From the IMG/VR virus record IMGVR_UViG_3300020442_002375, positions 1 to 52,100 of that record: a stretch of DNA of 52,100 bases; one strand, 5' to 3'. Each line of letters opens with the position of its first letter. The stretch's first letter is position 1. Both the position numbers and the translations under genes were made by a program. Source of the stretch: a virus. The notes under the pieces were generated by a model, which saw only the letters and a list, made by a program, of their open reading frames with translations, had not been told where the DNA came from and made no database searches. Below, piece by piece: positions 50,357 to 52,100 of this stretch.

Positions 50357-51589
50357 ATGACTTCTATTACAACTCAATATGGAATATACAGATATGTTGG
50401 TAATTCTGGATTAAACCTTATGCAACCACCTTCAGAAGCAGAGCCAAGCTTGGGAGGTGTTGGAAATCCAGATGTGTCAGGTGTTTCCATACAATCCACA
50501 AATACTGCTACTAGATCAAACAACTTAGATTTATTAGATAGTCAATGGTATCAATTAGTAGACAATACCTTATCTATACATTCCACACAAATATCTGATC
50601 AGTCTATACCTGTATATTTTACAGACCTAGATCAATTAAATACTAATAGAAGAGTACCTAGTACGGATTCTACTTTAACACAATTAGATCCGGGAGAATC
50701 TTACTATTTTATTATGAGAAGTTCTGCAGATCTTCCAATTACATTGCCAGAATTTGGAGGATCGTTTGGTGATTCTTGCTCCAGTGCAGGTCCCGCAAAT
50801 TGCAGCAATATCGGAGTAGAGCCTATATCTGATACTAATTTAGTAGGAAAAGATAATAATAAACAATTCGTTACTGTCTGCGTCACTGGTTTAACATGTG
50901 GAGAAACTTATAGTTATAACTTTGAATCTTCATTAAGTAATTGGCCTACGTATGTTAATGCAATTTCTGGAGAATTTCTAGCTACCCACCAAAAGATGGA
51001 AATACCAGCAGAGATTACTTTTTCTAAAGAAACTGGTAATTTAGACCAAACCAACCTATTAGATTATAAAATATATGAGGATATAAATTATCATCCATGC
51101 AAAACAGAAGACTTTAATGTATATTCTGCTATAAAAGTTAAAATAGAACCTATTAGCTATAACGGTCTTGGTGCAGAAGATTTGTTTAAATTACATTGTA
51201 TAGATTGTTTACCAGATTGCGATCCGTACGCAACTGTTAAGTTTGTTGATGCCCCACTAAAGCAGTTGGCATTAGAATGCTGTCAAGAAACAAATAACCT
51301 AGTTGTAGATGTTAGAGATGCTAGGCTTGGCGAATTATATGATTATAAAATTATTAGTGATTCTTTAAGTAATGTATCCATTACTCCTGTAACAGGAACA
51401 GTGTCCTTTGGGAAATACTATGCTCCTAATGTGGCTAGTGAGCCATTAGATGATGCCGGTGGTCAATTTAATATGTTGTTTAATCTTATGGAAAATACTG
51501 AAGCTATTTTGAAAGTAGAGCTTACTCATAGAAATACTCAAATTATGAGCACAGATTATTTAACCGTAGTCTGTAGCGGCTGCGTATAA
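50357..51589 (+). CDS. Virion protein with repeated Ig-like CxxC domains, 410 aa
   Basis: The first 150 residues (MTSITTQYGIYRYVGNSGLN ...) are polar beta sequence. Two related domains follow: VCVTGLTCGETYSYNFESSL ending at CIDC, and CCQETNNLVVDVRDARLGEL ending at CSGC. Both resemble the domain in the 47098-47877 protein, so this family is repeated within the phage. An AAGG site precedes the ATG. It is likely a fibre or tail-surface component; no enzymatic motif is present. Confidence 0.62.
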   Translation: MTSITTQYGIYRYVGNSGLNLMQPPSEAEPSLGGVGNPDVSGVSIQSTNTATRSNNLDLLDSQWYQLVDNTLSIHSTQISDQSIPVYFTDLDQLNTNRRVPSTDSTLTQLDPGESYYFIMRSSADLPITLPEFGGSFGDSCSSAGPANCSNIGVEPISDTNLVGKDNNKQFVTVCVTGLTCGETYSYNFESSLSNWPTYVNAISGEFLATHQKMEIPAEITFSKETGNLDQTNLLDYKIYEDINYHPCKTEDFNVYSAIKVKIEPISYNGLGAEDLFKLHCIDCLPDCDPYATVKFVDAPLKQLALECCQETNNLVVDVRDARLGELYDYKIISDSLSNVSITPVTGTVSFGKYYAPNVASEPLDDAGGQFNMLFNLMENTEAILKVELTHRNTQIMSTDYLTVVCSGCV

Positions 51590-51609
51590 TTTATTTAAGG
51601 AGTTACTAA

Positions 51610-52100
51610 ATGGGACATGGATATGCACGTATTGCTTCCGGTTGTCCCAGTCCCTGTGTATGGGAGTATCAAGGAGAGTGGGAACTCCAAATAGACTCGG
51701 CTACCGGGGAGGAAATGGGATGCTCTTATTTTGAAGACAATGGAGAGGACTGCGATTGCCAACCTCCACTCATTAGTGGATCTGACGGTGATGTGACTAC
51801 TACACCATGTACTTCCAACGACGGATGTGGAGAGCAATGTAAATGGGTATGGAGTAATACTGGTGCTGCTGGTCAATGGATGAATGATCCCTATTGGGGA
51901 GGCTACGATAATTGTGTCGAAGGAGCAGGTAATTGTAATACATGCAATAGTCCTGAGCCACTAGGCTATGGTAATTTTGGAACAGTTGACTATAGCGATT
52001 GCTATGACCCATCTGCTCCACCCCCACCGCCTCCGTCAACGCCACCATCTCCACCGCCTCCGTCAACGCCACCATCTCCACCGCCTCCGTCAACGCCACC
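51610..52100 (+). CDS. Cys-rich and Pro-repeat protein, C-terminus beyond the window
   Basis: The frame begins MGHGYARIASGCPSPCVWEY with AAGGAG seven bases upstream, and stays open to the end of the window (163 residues visible). The first 135 residues hold twelve cysteines with many Gly, Asp and Trp, suggesting disulphide or metal stabilisation. From about residue 136 it becomes proline repeats of the form PPPPSTPPS. DNA here is visibly richer in G and C than the neighbours. It is probably another exposed virion component, given its place in the fibre cluster. Family not recognised. Confidence 0.65.
   Translation, partial: MGHGYARIASGCPSPCVWEYQGEWELQIDSATGEEMGCSYFEDNGEDCDCQPPLISGSDGDVTTTPCTSNDGCGEQCKWVWSNTGAAGQWMNDPYWGGYDNCVEGAGNCNTCNSPEPLGYGNFGTVDYSDCYDPSAPPPPPPSTPPSPPPPSTPPSPPPPSTP
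52024..52100 (+). repeat. 27-bp tandem repeat (PPPPSTPPS coding), cut by the window end
   Basis: Units begin at 52024, 52051 and 52078 and are identical in DNA as far as visible. The third is incomplete. Confidence 0.92.

Overview
The window is a stretch of a tailed double-stranded DNA phage genome (class Caudoviricetes) of uncertain host. The evidence is a canonical run of virion genes on the + strand in the usual order: large terminase, portal, a protease fused to a scaffold, a small capsid (decoration-like) protein, the major capsid protein, head-tail connectors, tail tube, chaperone-position genes, a 3489-residue tape measure, then tail-tip and fibre proteins. No contractile-sheath gene lies between the tube and the tape measure, so a long non-contractile (siphovirus-like) tail is the best guess. 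Most of the window is AT-rich by eye, genes are tightly packed, Shine-Dalgarno sites are mostly clear and the standard code is used, so the host is a bacterium with SD-led translation. No replication, integration, lysis or tRNA genes were seen.

Layout. (1) 1-1608, - strand: small early-type genes of visibly higher GC (a PD-(D/E)XK-type nuclease, a zinc-ribbon mini-protein and unknowns), with two copies of one promoter. (2) 1609-2041: a non-coding region rich in G-runs and inverted repeats. (3) 2042-5869, - strand: an overlapping operon with a small DNA-binding protein, GDP-L-fucose synthase, GlmS, a GNA1-like glucosamine-6-phosphate acetyltransferase and a secreted Gly-rich protein. (4) 5870-5948: divergent promoter region. 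(5) 5949-9893, + strand: an acidic small protein overlapping a sigma-like factor, a terminase-small-subunit candidate, GDP-mannose 4,6-dehydratase, an HNH nuclease, an ERCC4-type nuclease and an unknown protein. (6) 9886-17303: packaging and head genes, closed by a strong terminator at 17334-17363. (7) 17421-22994: fibre-like proteins and an RgpF-like glycosyltransferase-family protein between the capsid and neck genes. (8) 23051-30747: neck, tail completion, tail tube and probable chaperone-position genes. (9) 30836-41305: tape measure. (10) 41317-52100: tail-tip and fibre proteins with FGE/C-type-lectin-like, fibronectin III, cupredoxin-like, Thr-Pro-repeat and Pro-repeat segments; the last gene runs off the end.

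How the genes work together. The sigma-like protein heads the + strand block and could switch on late genes. Terminase, portal, protease-scaffold and capsid proteins build and fill the head. The connectors, tube and tape measure build the tail. The most distinctive theme is carbohydrate. The phage carries both enzymes that turn GDP-mannose into GDP-L-fucose, both enzymes that turn fructose-6-phosphate into GlcNAc-6-phosphate, and an RgpF-like protein embedded among fibre genes. My inference is that the phage modifies a glycan, either on its own virion or on the host envelope. The second theme is unusual domains on structural proteins: a nuclease-like motif and an EF-hand in the tape measure, a rearranged FGE fold, a P-domain, and an intact plus a ligand-less copy of a cupredoxin-like domain.
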